This document shows positions 35,230-44,305 of a DNA stretch of 64,000 nucleotides, piece after piece (position 1 is the first letter of the stretch; every line of letters begins with the position of its first letter). The notes beneath the pieces are model-generated. The model had not been told where the DNA came from. It was given only the letters and a program-made list of their open reading frames with translations, and did not search any database. The position numbers were made by a program, and so were the translations under genes. The DNA is taken from assembly GCA_046347475.1 (NCBI GenBank), contig JAXMGD010000004.1, positions 310,001 to 374,000 of the forward strand, read 5' to 3'. The stretch comes from CAMCXE01 sp046347475 (GTDB lineage Bacteria; Pseudomonadota; Gammaproteobacteria; Pseudomonadales; Cellvibrionaceae).

Positions 35230-35640
35230 TTACTTCTTAACAACCGGCAGAGATTGGTGGGCCCACTCGCTCATTCCGCCGCCCAATCGCACCACATCAA
35301 AGCCTAGCACCTTAAGTTGTTTGGCTACATCACCGGCATGTTGGCCAAGTTTATCGACCAAAATTATTTTTTTGTCGCGGTGTTTTTCTAATTCACTCAC
35401 TCGGCCCGCTACGGCTGCAAAGGGAATATTAACCGCATTGGTAATATGCCCGGCCTTGTACTCACTGGCCTCACGAATATCCAACAAAAAAGCATTGCCC
35501 TGATTGACCAAGCGGGTAACTTCATGCACCGAAATACTCTTGCCACCGGCTACGGAATTAACCACAAAATACGCCACGATCAGGCCGAGAAAAGCCGCCA
35601 CCAAGGGCCAATTCTCCAGCGCAAACTCAAATCCAGACAC
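35230..35640 (-). CDS. Membrane-anchored rhodanese-like protein lacking the catalytic Cys
   Basis: In 136 residues one N-terminal helix (LVAAFLGLIVAYFVVNSVAG) is followed by a rhodanese fold: VTRLVNQGNAFLLDIREASEYKAGHI, then VNIPFAAV and RLGGGMSEW. Where rhodaneses have a Cys-led loop (C-x4-R/S), the sequence reads ILVDKLGQHAGDVAK, with no Cys. Sulfur transfer is therefore unlikely. It lies between gpmI and grxC, a position shared with YibN-type proteins. Confidence 0.88.
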   Translation of the reverse strand: MSGFEFALENWPLVAAFLGLIVAYFVVNSVAGGKSISVHEVTRLVNQGNAFLLDIREASEYKAGHITNAVNIPFAAVAGRVSELEKHRDKKIILVDKLGQHAGDVAKQLKVLGFDVVRLGGGMSEWAHQSLPVVKK

Positions 35641-35976
35641 TCAACACCTCACCATTAATGACCAGCCGCCGCCTGAGCAGGCCGCTGCAAAAAGGCGCGC
35701 AGTATACATGAACACTGGGCGAAGGCTGCAGCATGTGTATAAAATGGCCCGCTCAATCTGAACGCTTCGCGTGCGCCTGCGGCAAACCGCCCAGGCTAAC
35801 GATAAGCGGGCTTTAGGTACTAGTTTTCGCCACATATTAAGCGGTCTCTTGATGGGCTTCATTCTGGGCTGTTGATGTTTTGAGAATGAGCCCAACACCG
35901 CGCAGTGCTCCGGCAGGAACCCCCTAAGTCGTCAGCCGTTTTTTACACAACCCTTCGCATTCCAAAAGGCTTTTGC
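35641..35976. promoter_or_regulatory. Divergent control region between the rhodanese/grxC/secB operon and gpmI
   Basis: The gap is 336 bp. It contains AT-rich promoter-like sequence (TATAAA near 35738) but no clear -35 partner, and no gene is supported. Confidence 0.4.
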
Positions 35977-37509
35977 ATGTCCGCTAAACAACCAGTAGTT
36001 TTGATCATCCTCGACGGCTTCGGCTACAACGAATCAGCGCAATACAACGCCATTGCCAATGCCCAAGCGCCGTTTTGGCAAAGCCTCTGGAGCAAAGGCC
36101 CGCGCACGCTGATTGGCACCTCCGGTATGGCGGTGGGCCTGCCTGAGGGGCAGATGGGTAATTCAGAAGTCGGCCACATGACCCTAGGCGCTGGCCGCGT
36201 GGTGTACCAAAATTTCACGCGTATTAATAAAGCCATTAGCGATGGCGACTTTTTTACCAACCCCGTCTATTGCGCCGCCGTAGATAAAGCAGTTGCAGCG
36301 GGCAAAGCTGTCCACGTGATGGGCCTGCTCTCAGACGGCGGCGTACACAGCCATCAAGACCACATTCTGGCCATGCTCAAACTGGCCGCCCAACGCGGTG
36401 CGCAAAAACTCTACCTACACGCCTTTTTGGATGGCCGCGATACTCCACCACGTAGTGCTGAAGAGGCGTTAAAAGAAGCCGATGCGACCTTTGCGACATT
36501 GGGTGTAGGCCGAACAGCCAGCATTATCGGCCGCTTTTACGCCCTAGACCGCGACAACCGCTGGGAGCGTGTATCTCAGGCCTACAATTTAATTACCGCA
36601 AGCCAAGCCGAATTTACCGCGGCCGATGCCGTCAGCGGTTTACAGGCCGCCTACGAGCGTGGCGAGAACGACGAATTTGTCAAAGCCACCCGCATTGGGG
36701 ACGCGGTGCAGGTTGAAGACGGCGACAGCGTGATTTTCATGAATTTCCGCCCTGACCGCGCGAGGGAAATTACCAACTGTTTTGTGGATGATCAGTTCAG
36801 CGGTTTTGCCCGCAACCAGCGCCCTAAACTGGCCGACTTTGTCATGACGACCGAATATTCCGCCGATATTCACACCAGCTGCGCCTACCCGCCGGATGAT
36901 GTCAAAAACTCCTTCGGTGAAGTGCTCGCCGCTAATCACAAAACCCAGTTGCGCATCGCCGAAACGGAAAAATACGCCCACGTTACCTTCTTTTTTAGCG
37001 GCGGCCGCGAGGACATGTATGAGGGTGAAGAGCGCATTTTAGTACCCTCCCCTAAGGTCACCACCTATGATTTACAGCCTGAAATGAGCGCACCGGAGGT
37101 AACCGAAAAACTCGTTGCCGCCATTAAGAGCCAGCGCTTTGACGCCATTATTTGCAACTACGCCAACTGCGACCAAGTAGGCCACACCGGCGTTTATGAC
37201 GCGGCCGTAAAAGCCGTAGAAGCGGTAGATGCCTGTTTAGCAAAAGTGTTGGCAGCCGTTAAAGAAGTGAACGGTCATACACTTATTACAGCTGACCACG
37301 GTAATGTGGAATTAATGTTTGATGAAACCTCCGGTCAATTACACACCCAGCACACCACATTGCCGGTACCGCTGGTTTATGTGGGCCCAGGGAATTACCA
37401 GTTTGCTGAAGGCGGTTCGTTGGCCGACATAGCGCCAACTCTGCTAGGCTTGTTAGGCGTTGCCCAGCCCAAAGAAATGACGGGCCGCAACCTGTTAATC
37501 GCTCAATAA
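35977..37509 (+). CDS. gpmI: 2,3-bisphosphoglycerate-independent phosphoglycerate mutase
   Basis: It interconverts 3- and 2-phosphoglycerate in glycolysis using two Mn ions. The 510-residue protein from ATG 35977 (AAGG upstream) shows VVLIILDGFGYN, the phosphoserine motif GNSEVGHMTLGAGR, HAFLDGRDTPP, RFYALDRDNRWER and TADHGNVELM. The frame is open back to 35905, but the leader does not look like protein. It is followed within 30 bp by an envC-like gene and then ctpA, as in Pseudomonas. Confidence 0.97.
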   Translation: MSAKQPVVLIILDGFGYNESAQYNAIANAQAPFWQSLWSKGPRTLIGTSGMAVGLPEGQMGNSEVGHMTLGAGRVVYQNFTRINKAISDGDFFTNPVYCAAVDKAVAAGKAVHVMGLLSDGGVHSHQDHILAMLKLAAQRGAQKLYLHAFLDGRDTPPRSAEEALKEADATFATLGVGRTASIIGRFYALDRDNRWERVSQAYNLITASQAEFTAADAVSGLQAAYERGENDEFVKATRIGDAVQVEDGDSVIFMNFRPDRAREITNCFVDDQFSGFARNQRPKLADFVMTTEYSADIHTSCAYPPDDVKNSFGEVLAANHKTQLRIAETEKYAHVTFFFSGGREDMYEGEERILVPSPKVTTYDLQPEMSAPEVTEKLVAAIKSQRFDAIICNYANCDQVGHTGVYDAAVKAVEAVDACLAKVLAAVKEVNGHTLITADHGNVELMFDETSGQLHTQHTTLPVPLVYVGPGNYQFAEGGSLADIAPTLLGLLGVAQPKEMTGRNLLIAQ

Positions 37510-37538
37510 CCAGTGGCCCTACACCCATAGGATAAACG

Positions 37539-38849
37539 ATGAAACAACTCTTAAGTACAGCGGGCATTATCGCCTGCTGCCTGTTTGGCGGCATGCAGCA
37601 GAGTTTTGCTGCCGAGGCGGCCAATCCGGAGACCAAATTAAGCGAATTAAAAAACACCATCGAGCAACTTAAAAAAGAACTGATTTCCGTAAAATCCAAT
37701 CGCGAAAGCCTAAGTTCAGAATTGGAAGCCTCGGAGAAAAAAATCAGCGAGCTGAATAAAAAAATCGAGGATTTAAAAGCTCAGTTGCAGAATCAGCAAT
37801 CCAGTCTCAACCAATTGCGCGGTGAACGAGAGGGCCTTGCCAGCGCAAAAAAGCAACAAGAGGCGCAGGTAGCACAGCATCTTAATGCTGCCTATCGCCT
37901 CGGCAATCAAAGTGCGATAAAACTCCTCCTCAACCAGGAAAATCCTGCGGATTTATCGCGCAATTTAAAATATTTTGAATACCTCATCGCCGCCCGCAAC
38001 AGGCAAATTCAACAGTTTGCAGGCACCATAAAACGCCTAAATGAATTAGAGCCCGCCATCACCGCCCAAAGCGAGCAATTAGAACTTAACAAACAGGGTG
38101 TTGAATCCCAACGTCAAGCGCTCAACGAATTAATCGACGAGCGCAAACGCACACTGGCCAAACTCAATGCCACCATTGATGATAAAGACCAAGCGTTAAA
38201 AGCCTACGAACAGGATCGCAAAGGCCTGCAGGACGTTATGGCCCGCATCGCCCAGGCCGAAGAAAAAGCGCGCCAAAAAGCGGCGGCCCGCACAGCGGAA
38301 AAAGGTGAACTGGCCCAGAGCGATGCAGTTGGCGATAAAAACCCGCGCCCCTCAGTTGCAGACAAAGATGATGAGCAAACCCCAATCCCCGTGAAAAGCG
38401 GCAAAGCCGTCTCAAGCGCTCAAACGGATTCCGCCCCACTGCGCGGCAATTTAGTGCAATTAAAAGGTGAATTACCCTGGCCCACCACCGGCCGCCTGGT
38501 AAATGATTTTGGCACCAGTCGCGTGGCGGGCAAAGTCAATTGGGAGGGCATTTATATTCAAGGCACCATGGGTGCACCGGTAAAAGCCATCGCCCGCGGC
38601 AAAGTGGTATTTGCCGATTACTTAAAAGGCCACGGATTGTTAATTATTATTGACCACGGCCAGGGTTATTTAAGCCTATATGCCCACAACCAAAGTTTAA
38701 TGAAAAAAATCGGCGAACCGGTGGAAGCCGGTAGTGTCATTGCCTCCCTTGGTAATACCGGCGGCCAAGCCGACGCCGGATTATATTTTGAGTTGCGCCA
38801 TAACGGCCAACCCACCAATCCCAAACCCTGGTTTAAAAAATCTGCCTAA
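37539..38849 (+). CDS. envC: EnvC-type murein hydrolase activator (degenerate M23/LytM)
   Basis: EnvC is recruited by FtsEX and activates amidases during cell separation. In 436 residues it has a signal peptide (AGIIACCLFGGMQQSFA), a long coiled coil (about 28-240), an Ala/Lys-rich linker, and a LytM domain (about 310-432: GAPVKAIARGKVVFADYLKGHG, SLYAHNQSL). The metal-ligand His/Asp positions read WEGIYIQG instead of H-x3-D, as in enzymatically inactive EnvC. It sits 29 bp after gpmI and 20 bp before ctpA. Confidence 0.92.
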   Translation: MKQLLSTAGIIACCLFGGMQQSFAAEAANPETKLSELKNTIEQLKKELISVKSNRESLSSELEASEKKISELNKKIEDLKAQLQNQQSSLNQLRGEREGLASAKKQQEAQVAQHLNAAYRLGNQSAIKLLLNQENPADLSRNLKYFEYLIAARNRQIQQFAGTIKRLNELEPAITAQSEQLELNKQGVESQRQALNELIDERKRTLAKLNATIDDKDQALKAYEQDRKGLQDVMARIAQAEEKARQKAAARTAEKGELAQSDAVGDKNPRPSVADKDDEQTPIPVKSGKAVSSAQTDSAPLRGNLVQLKGELPWPTTGRLVNDFGTSRVAGKVNWEGIYIQGTMGAPVKAIARGKVVFADYLKGHGLLIIIDHGQGYLSLYAHNQSLMKKIGEPVEAGSVIASLGNTGGQADAGLYFELRHNGQPTNPKPWFKKSA

Positions 38850-38869
38850 TTTTATTTTGGAGAATTTCA

Positions 38870-40186
38870 GTGGCGCTGCGCCTTAGCACCTTCCTAACAC
38901 TTGTTTTGTGTTCAAGCCATATTTTTGCACAAGAACCCGCCGCCGCACCTGCCGCGCCCAAACCTGCCCCGGCTGCACAGCCTAGTTTACCGCTGGAGGA
39001 TTTACGCCTATTTGCCAAGGCATTTGAAAATATCCGCACCGGTTATGTGAGTGAAATCAGCGACGCTAAATTATTGGAATACGCCTTAAAAGGCATGCTC
39101 AGCGAACTGGACCCCCACTCCGCTTATCTGGATAGCTCGTCTCTTGAAGAATTACAAACCCACACCACCGGAGAATTTGGTGGCCTAGGCATTGAAGTGG
39201 GCGGCGATGAAAATGGGGTAAAAGTGATCAGCCCAATGGATGATACACCGGCGGCCAAAGCCGGTATTGTGGCCGGTGACGTGATTATCAAAATTGACGG
39301 CACCTTACTGAAAGGCCTGCCCCTTGATCAAGCCATTGAAAAAATGCGCGGCGCCAAGGGCAGTAAAACGGAGCTGACCATAATACGCAGCGGGCAAACC
39401 AAACCCTTAGTGTTTAACCTGGTGCGGGATGTGATAAAGGTTAAAAGTGTGCGCGGTGAGATCCTCGCCGAGCAATTTATTTACTTACGTATTGCACAGT
39501 TCCAAGTTAAAACCGGCGAAGAGCTTATTGACACCTACACACGCCTGGCCGCAAAAAGCAGCCCCAAAGGCGTTATTTTAGATTTGCGCAACAACCCCGG
39601 CGGGGTATTACAAGCATCGGTTGCCGTAGCCGATATGTTTATGGATGGCGGCCTCGTGGTCTATACCCAAGGCCGCCTCGCGCAAAGTAACGAGAAATTT
39701 TTTGCGCAACCTAAGGATGTAACCGAGGGCACTCCTTTGGTGGTATTAATTAACGAAGGCTCCGCCTCAGCGTCAGAAATTGTCGCCGGTGCCCTGCAGG
39801 ATTCAAAACGAGCACTTATTTTAGGTACCCGCAGTTTTGGCAAAGGCTCAGTGCAAACTGTTGTCCCCCTGACCGATGAAAAAGCCATGAAACTCACCAC
39901 TGCGCTGTATTTCACGCCCAAAGGCCGCTCCATTCAAGCCCAGGGTATAGAGCCCGATATTCGCGTGGAGCGCGCCAATATCACCCGTGCAGAAACCGAA
40001 ACACTCAGTGTGAGTGAAGCCGAGCTGAGCGGCCACCTGGCCAACGGCACGGGCGGAAAAGAAATAAAAGCCCAAGAGCGCCAAAATGAGCGAGAAAAAG
40101 CCGCCAATAATTTACAAACTAAGGATAACCAACTGTTTGAAGCGCTCAATCTGTTAAAAGCGATTAATCTTTTACAGAAAAAATAA
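38870..40186 (+). CDS. ctpA: Carboxyl-terminal processing protease (S41 family)
   Basis: This exported serine protease trims envelope proteins. The start is GTG 38870, with GGAG 7 bp upstream. Of 438 residues, the signal peptide (LSTFLTLVLCSSHIFA) comes first. A PDZ domain (GGLGIEVGGDENGVKVISPMDDTPAAKAGI...GDVIIKIDG, about 100-180) and the S41 core follow, with LRNNPGGVL, NEGSASASEIVAGALQD (catalytic Ser) and SFGKGSVQ (catalytic Lys). Its third place in gpmI-envC-ctpA matches pseudomonads. Confidence 0.95.
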   Translation: MALRLSTFLTLVLCSSHIFAQEPAAAPAAPKPAPAAQPSLPLEDLRLFAKAFENIRTGYVSEISDAKLLEYALKGMLSELDPHSAYLDSSSLEELQTHTTGEFGGLGIEVGGDENGVKVISPMDDTPAAKAGIVAGDVIIKIDGTLLKGLPLDQAIEKMRGAKGSKTELTIIRSGQTKPLVFNLVRDVIKVKSVRGEILAEQFIYLRIAQFQVKTGEELIDTYTRLAAKSSPKGVILDLRNNPGGVLQASVAVADMFMDGGLVVYTQGRLAQSNEKFFAQPKDVTEGTPLVVLINEGSASASEIVAGALQDSKRALILGTRSFGKGSVQTVVPLTDEKAMKLTTALYFTPKGRSIQAQGIEPDIRVERANITRAETETLSVSEAELSGHLANGTGGKEIKAQERQNEREKAANNLQTKDNQLFEALNLLKAINLLQKK

Positions 40187-40301
40187 ATAGCCCTAGGCAA
40201 GCGCGATTATTTAAGGATACATCCGGAAATTCAAATTTCGTGATGATCGCGAAGCATTTTCTCGTGGGTATTTACAGAGATGTAAGACAACCCATGGATG
40301 G

Positions 40302-40455
40302 CAATTTCATTAAGATAGGAATTTTCTGAATGAGTATCTTCAGGGGCGCTCCTTCTGTGCGGCCTAACTGCTGCCACCACTGATATTTAATTGCGACCGA
40401 AAATGGGCGACCACAAGGGTCGCCCCTACACGTTCGGTTAACTTAACGACATTAC
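40302..40455. repeat. Repeat family 3, copy B
   Basis: The inverted ends are GGCAATTTCATTAAGATAGG and the complement-like GGTTAACTTAACGACATTACC. Inside are TTTTCTGAATGAGTATCTTC, AGGGGCGCTCC and the hairpin GGGCGACC-ACAA-GGGTCGCCC. It is related to 27379-27530. Confidence 0.7.
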
Positions 40456-40550
40456 CATGGAAGGGGGCAGTAGAATTTCATCGGGAATGTAATCGAGAAC
40501 AACCCTCGCCTAAATGGATTTAGGCGGTAGAACGACGCAGGAGCCTAAGT
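40456..40550. repeat. Hairpin-module block shared with the family 2 insert
   Basis: The stretch reads GGGGGCAGTAGAATTTCATC, then CGCCTAAATGGATTTAGGCG followed by GTAGAACGACGCAGGA. The same series is found near 25363-25443 inside the long family 2 element. Here it has no family 2 ends. Confidence 0.75.
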
Positions 40551-40657
40551 CAAGAAGCCAAAGCCTAGGATGCCGAAGCCGCACGAGGGAGTTGAGGCAA
40601 ATGACCGATTGAGCACGCAAACACCTAAGCGCGAAAACTGGATCTCCGGAGTTGCGC

Positions 40658-41419
40658 TTAAAACACACGCCCGAGCGTATCAATATAAGCGGGATGCTCA
40701 TCCACAGTATTGTGGCCAACCTTTTCCAGGCGCGATAAATGCGCGCGGGTGCGAATAAATGCCGCCTGCAAGGCAAGTGGATGTTGAGCAGGAATAATTT
40801 CGTCGTTTTCAGCCATAATAATATGTACCGGCGCTGTCACCGAGCGGGCAAACTGATCCGAAGCAAAGGAATTTTTAAGCATTAGATGGGTAGGTAACCA
40901 GACGAATTTTTCCTGCACCAACTGATGCAAACTGGCAAATGGTGTCACCAGTATTAATTGCTGAACAGCTACTTGGGAAGCTAAATAGGTGGCCACACTA
41001 GCACCTAAGCTGCGCCCCACTACAAAAAACTGCTGGACAGATGCCTGCCGCTGCCGATAAAGCGCCAACGCATCCGCACACAAATGCTCTTCACTGGCGG
41101 TGCCATCGCTGGGGCCATAACCGCGATAAATCATGCTGACTATATTACATCGCTCAAATGCACGGGCTAGGTCAGCCTGACTGGCATCCACCGCCTCTGC
41201 ATTGCCGCCAAAATAAATAACATCACACGGCGCCTGTTTATCGATAATTAAAACCTGGGTATTGCCTTGATCCGTAGGAATAATTAAGTGCTTGCCACTG
41301 GTGCCATTAGCAACCAAATGGGCCGGAAAAATAAGCATATCCTGCAGCCAATATAGCCCAGCACAAACCCCCAGATAAATACATCCAACCACCAGGATTA
41401 TTCGCCCAACAATACGCAT
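40658..41419 (-). CDS. Membrane-anchored alpha/beta hydrolase
   Basis: The 253-residue protein has an N-terminal anchor (IILVVGCIYLGVCAGLYWL). An alpha/beta hydrolase fold follows: oxyanion segment YFGGNAEAV, RGYGPSDG, nucleophile elbow VGRSLGAS (Ser near 144), Asp in AENDEIIP, and His in VGHNTVDEH. This layout resembles the ABHD13/YfhR-type serine hydrolases. Substrate unknown; it stands alone between repeat regions. Confidence 0.87.
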   Translation of the reverse strand: MRIVGRIILVVGCIYLGVCAGLYWLQDMLIFPAHLVANGTSGKHLIIPTDQGNTQVLIIDKQAPCDVIYFGGNAEAVDASQADLARAFERCNIVSMIYRGYGPSDGTASEEHLCADALALYRQRQASVQQFFVVGRSLGASVATYLASQVAVQQLILVTPFASLHQLVQEKFVWLPTHLMLKNSFASDQFARSVTAPVHIIMAENDEIIPAQHPLALQAAFIRTRAHLSRLEKVGHNTVDEHPAYIDTLGRVF

Positions 41420-42027
41420 AAAAGGCTAAAACTCCGCTGATCTAAACCCTAAGCAAGGATTTGATTAATTCGCTTGAAATAAATTTTTTATACTATAGAT
41501 TGTCCGAAACGCTCACCAGGAACAACACGAAACACACACTCAGAAGCGGAAATAGCTAGGAACTCAGCCGGGAAATCAGCGTCAAGGTAATCAGCAACGA
41601 TAACAACCACGAACGCGGCGAAACAACTCAGGAGGCACGATAAATATAAGTACGCCCCAACCAAATTGCAGCATAACCGGAAATAACGGCGAACACACAA
41701 ACAGCCCTGCACGAATAGAGACTCACAGATGCTTACGCGCACTGTACTCACAAACCTCCCAGTCACATTCGCACCCGCCCTGAGCCCGCCAAAGCCACAA
41801 GGAAATAAATCATTACTAGCTATACGGAAGTAATGAATACACATCATTTCAGACCGTCAAAAAGAGGGATCTTTTTGGCGAGCCTACAGGGATGTATGCA
41901 CGGCGCGTCTGAAATGATGTGTATTCATTGCTGGTGCCAAGGCAGTAAAAAGAATTAATTAAAGACTCCAAACCCAGCTTAAATTACCCGGAACTGAAGG
42001 CAGTAAAATCTCTACCAGGCGGGCAAA
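41420..42027. other. Intergenic region with strand-biased sequence and a family 1 repeat
   Basis: Plus-strand 41505-41790 is unusually poor in T. A 119-codon minus-strand frame (41488-41847) ends there but begins inside the family 1 repeat, and I do not recognise its product. I leave it unannotated as a gene; see findings. Confidence 0.4.
41816..41946 (+). repeat. Structured repeat family 1, copy 3
   Basis: Ends CTAGCTATACGGAAG and GCTGGTGCCAAGGCAG. The outer stem (about 41832-41855 with 41907-41931) is near perfect, and the inner hairpin CGTCAAAAAG...CTTTTTGGCG carries one change. It has the same orientation as the other copies. Confidence 0.9.
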
Positions 42028-42333
42028 TTAAATGTGTGACGCGAATAAAAATTCAAGCTGACTGAGCCGCGCCAACTGCACTAAAAACTCAGGCACGCTT
42101 AGGCTAATAAGGGATTTATTAGCCGCTTGGGCCTGCCGCGTCCACTGTAACAAGAGGGCGAGCGCCGCACTGTTGGCGTAGCTCACCTCTGACCAGTCTA
42201 GGTTCAGCGCACTCTGCTGGGTGCTGGTGATAAACTGCTGCCCCTGCTGCAACAGTTTTACAACACTTGCGTGGTCAATAATGCCGCTTAAGTGCAGCGT
42301 ATTGTCCACGCACTGCAACTGCGCCCCGCTCAA
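42028..42333 (-). CDS. mlaB: STAS-domain protein of the Mla lipid transport system
   Basis: This 101-residue cytoplasmic STAS protein binds the MlaF ATPase and supports MlaFEDB complex activity. It shows LHLSGIIDHASVVKLL and the STAS helix start YANSAALALLLQW. It overlaps mlaC by an ATGA-type junction and is the last gene of mlaFEDCB. Confidence 0.88.
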   Translation of the reverse strand: MSGAQLQCVDNTLHLSGIIDHASVVKLLQQGQQFITSTQQSALNLDWSEVSYANSAALALLLQWTRQAQAANKSLISLSVPEFLVQLARLSQLEFLFASHI

Positions 42334-43046
42334 GGCGCCGTCTCGGCTGCAGTTTGCGGTGCAACCTGCCAGTTATTAATAACAGCCGTTAAATCACCGT
42401 GGTATTTATCCGCAGCTTGGGCAAACTGCGTGCGATAGGTTTGCCCTAAATTAATACCTTCAACTATGACGTTTTGCAGCTTCCACTCACCGGCCTTATT
42501 TTTGCGCATACTGTACTGCACAACAAAAGGCTTGTTATTACCGGTTTTAATATTTTGCATCACTGCCACTTGACCCGAATTAGTATCATCACCTTTGCGC
42601 GCAGGCAAGGTCTCAATTTTGTCGCCAGTGAATTTAAACAAGTACTTAGCGTAAGTATCCACTAAACCCTGTTTAAACATATCACTAAACCGTTGCACAT
42701 TAGCTTTAAACGCTTGTTTTTCGGCATCGGTTTTCAGGCTGTTGTAGCGCGCATCACTCGCATATGTACCCATAACAGAGCGGGAAAAATAGTCAAAATC
42801 CACCACCGGGTCCATAATCGCCAACACCTGCGCATTATAACGGCTCGGGTCTTTTTCATACTCAGCACTTACCTGACGCACATAGTCCAATACGGCCTGG
42901 GAGGTCTGCTGCACCAGTTGGTAGGGATCGCCCTTAACGCTGATGGCCGCTGTGCTGGGCGCAGGCTGTGGCGCAGCTTCGGCTAATGCCCAAGGGGATA
43001 ATTGGCAGCTGACGGACAACAGCACCACGGAAAACAATTTTTGCAT
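42330..43046 (-). CDS. mlaC: Periplasmic phospholipid-binding protein MlaC
   Basis: MlaC carries phospholipid between the outer-membrane MlaA complex and the inner-membrane MlaFEDB complex. The 238-residue protein has a signal peptide (LFSVVLLSVSCQLSPWALA), and the family blocks VDFDYFSRSVMG, FKQGLVDTYAKYLFKF and KLQNVIVEGINLGQTYRTQF. It lies 2 bp after mlaD. Confidence 0.95.
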   Translation of the reverse strand: MQKLFSVVLLSVSCQLSPWALAEAAPQPAPSTAAISVKGDPYQLVQQTSQAVLDYVRQVSAEYEKDPSRYNAQVLAIMDPVVDFDYFSRSVMGTYASDARYNSLKTDAEKQAFKANVQRFSDMFKQGLVDTYAKYLFKFTGDKIETLPARKGDDTNSGQVAVMQNIKTGNNKPFVVQYSMRKNKAGEWKLQNVIVEGINLGQTYRTQFAQAADKYHGDLTAVINNWQVAPQTAAETAP

Positions 43047-43048
43047 AC

Positions 43049-43516
43049 TTAGTCCTTCTTGCTGGCAAGACTGGTTAATAATTTACCGATGAGTTCTTCT
43101 AATACTAAGGCCGATTGAGTGTCGGTAATTTCACCGCCATCGGCCAACATATCCGGTGCGCCGCCATTGGCAATGGCGATATATTTTTCCCCCAAAATAC
43201 CCGCCGTCTGAATAGATGCGATACTGTCTTGAGTTAAAAAATTCACGTCGCTATTTATATTCATTTCGACTTTTGCCCGGTTATCAATCGGGTCTAAACC
43301 TATGTGGGCAACGCGACCAACTACCACACCGGCTACCGATACTTTTGCACGTTCGGACAAGCCCGAAGCATTGCTAAAACGCGCCACTATTTTATAAGTC
43401 TTTTGTTGATGGGCCGAAACATTCAAACCGCTCACTTGTAGGGCTAAAAATGCCAACGCACAAAAACCTGCACACACAAATGCGCCGACGATCATTTCCA
43501 GTTTTGCAGTTCGCAT
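43049..43516 (-). CDS. mlaD: MCE-domain protein MlaD
   Basis: This 155-residue inner-membrane protein has one N-terminal helix (IVGAFVCAGFCALAFLALQV). The MCE domain follows (YKIVARFSNASGLSERAKVSVAGVVVGRVAHIGLD...GILGEKYIAI). It forms the hexameric periplasmic ring that holds lipid in the Mla transporter. It begins directly after the mlaE stop codon. Confidence 0.95.
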   Translation of the reverse strand: MRTAKLEMIVGAFVCAGFCALAFLALQVSGLNVSAHQQKTYKIVARFSNASGLSERAKVSVAGVVVGRVAHIGLDPIDNRAKVEMNINSDVNFLTQDSIASIQTAGILGEKYIAIANGGAPDMLADGGEITDTQSALVLEELIGKLLTSLASKKD

Positions 43517-44305
43517 TTAACCGACTCCAAACATGACTGCTGTTAATAAAAAATCCAAGCCTAAAACAGCTAAGGAAGAATAAACGACTGTGCGCGTAGT
43601 AGCCGCACTGATGCCCTCTGAAGTGGGTGTCGCATCAAACCCCTGAAATACGGCAATCCAACTAATGACTGCACCAAACACCACTGATTTAATGACACCA
43701 TTTAATACATCATTGGTGAAATCCACGCTCTGCTGCATGTTGCTCCAAAATGAGCCTGCATCCACGTGCAACCATTTAACACCCACCAAAACCGCTCCGT
43801 AAATGGCTACGCTATTAAATAGCTGGGCTAAGATGGGCATGGAAATCATACCGGCCCACAAGCGCGGCCTTACAATGCGGCCAATAGGGTCAACACCAAT
43901 CATTGCCATAGAGGCCAATTGCTCGGTGGTCTTCATCAGGCCAATTTCCGCCGTGAGCGCTGAACCTGCACGCCCGGCAAATAATAATGCTGCCACCACA
44001 GGGCCCAATTCGCGCAGCAATGAAAGCGATACTAACTGCCCCAGTGCTTGATCTGCTCCAAAGCGCACCAACACGGTATAACCTTGCAGCGCTAACACCA
44101 TGCCGATAAATAAGCCGGAAACCAAAATAATAATGAGCGAATAAACACCAACAAAATAAATCTGGCGAATTAATAACCCTGGGCCATTACGCCAGTCCGG
44201 CGCTGCAAAAATAGCGCGCCACCACAAAATGGAAGCGCGCCCTAATACGGCTAAGGTAGCAAGGCTTGCCGCCCCCAAACGCTGTAAAGCTGTTGCAATA
44301 CTCAC
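43517..44305 (-). CDS. mlaE: Mla ABC transporter permease MlaE
   Basis: This 262-residue inner-membrane permease has about five or six hydrophobic segments. The family motif PVVAALLFAGRAGSALTAEIGLMKTTEQLASMAMIGVDP is visible. Its start overlaps the mlaF stop by 4 bp. It moves phospholipid between the inner membrane and MlaD. Confidence 0.95.
   Translation of the reverse strand: MSIATALQRLGAASLATLAVLGRASILWWRAIFAAPDWRNGPGLLIRQIYFVGVYSLIIILVSGLFIGMVLALQGYTVLVRFGADQALGQLVSLSLLRELGPVVAALLFAGRAGSALTAEIGLMKTTEQLASMAMIGVDPIGRIVRPRLWAGMISMPILAQLFNSVAIYGAVLVGVKWLHVDAGSFWSNMQQSVDFTNDVLNGVIKSVVFGAVISWIAVFQGFDATPTSEGISAATTRTVVYSSLAVLGLDFLLTAVMFGVG

Larger units (their letters stand above)
40187..40657. 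other. Gene-free region made of repeat family 3 and a free hairpin block
   Basis: It holds family 3 copy B (40302-40455) followed by hairpin modules (40456-40550) that match the insert of the long family 2 copy. No coding sequence or clear terminator for ctpA is seen. Confidence 0.6.
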
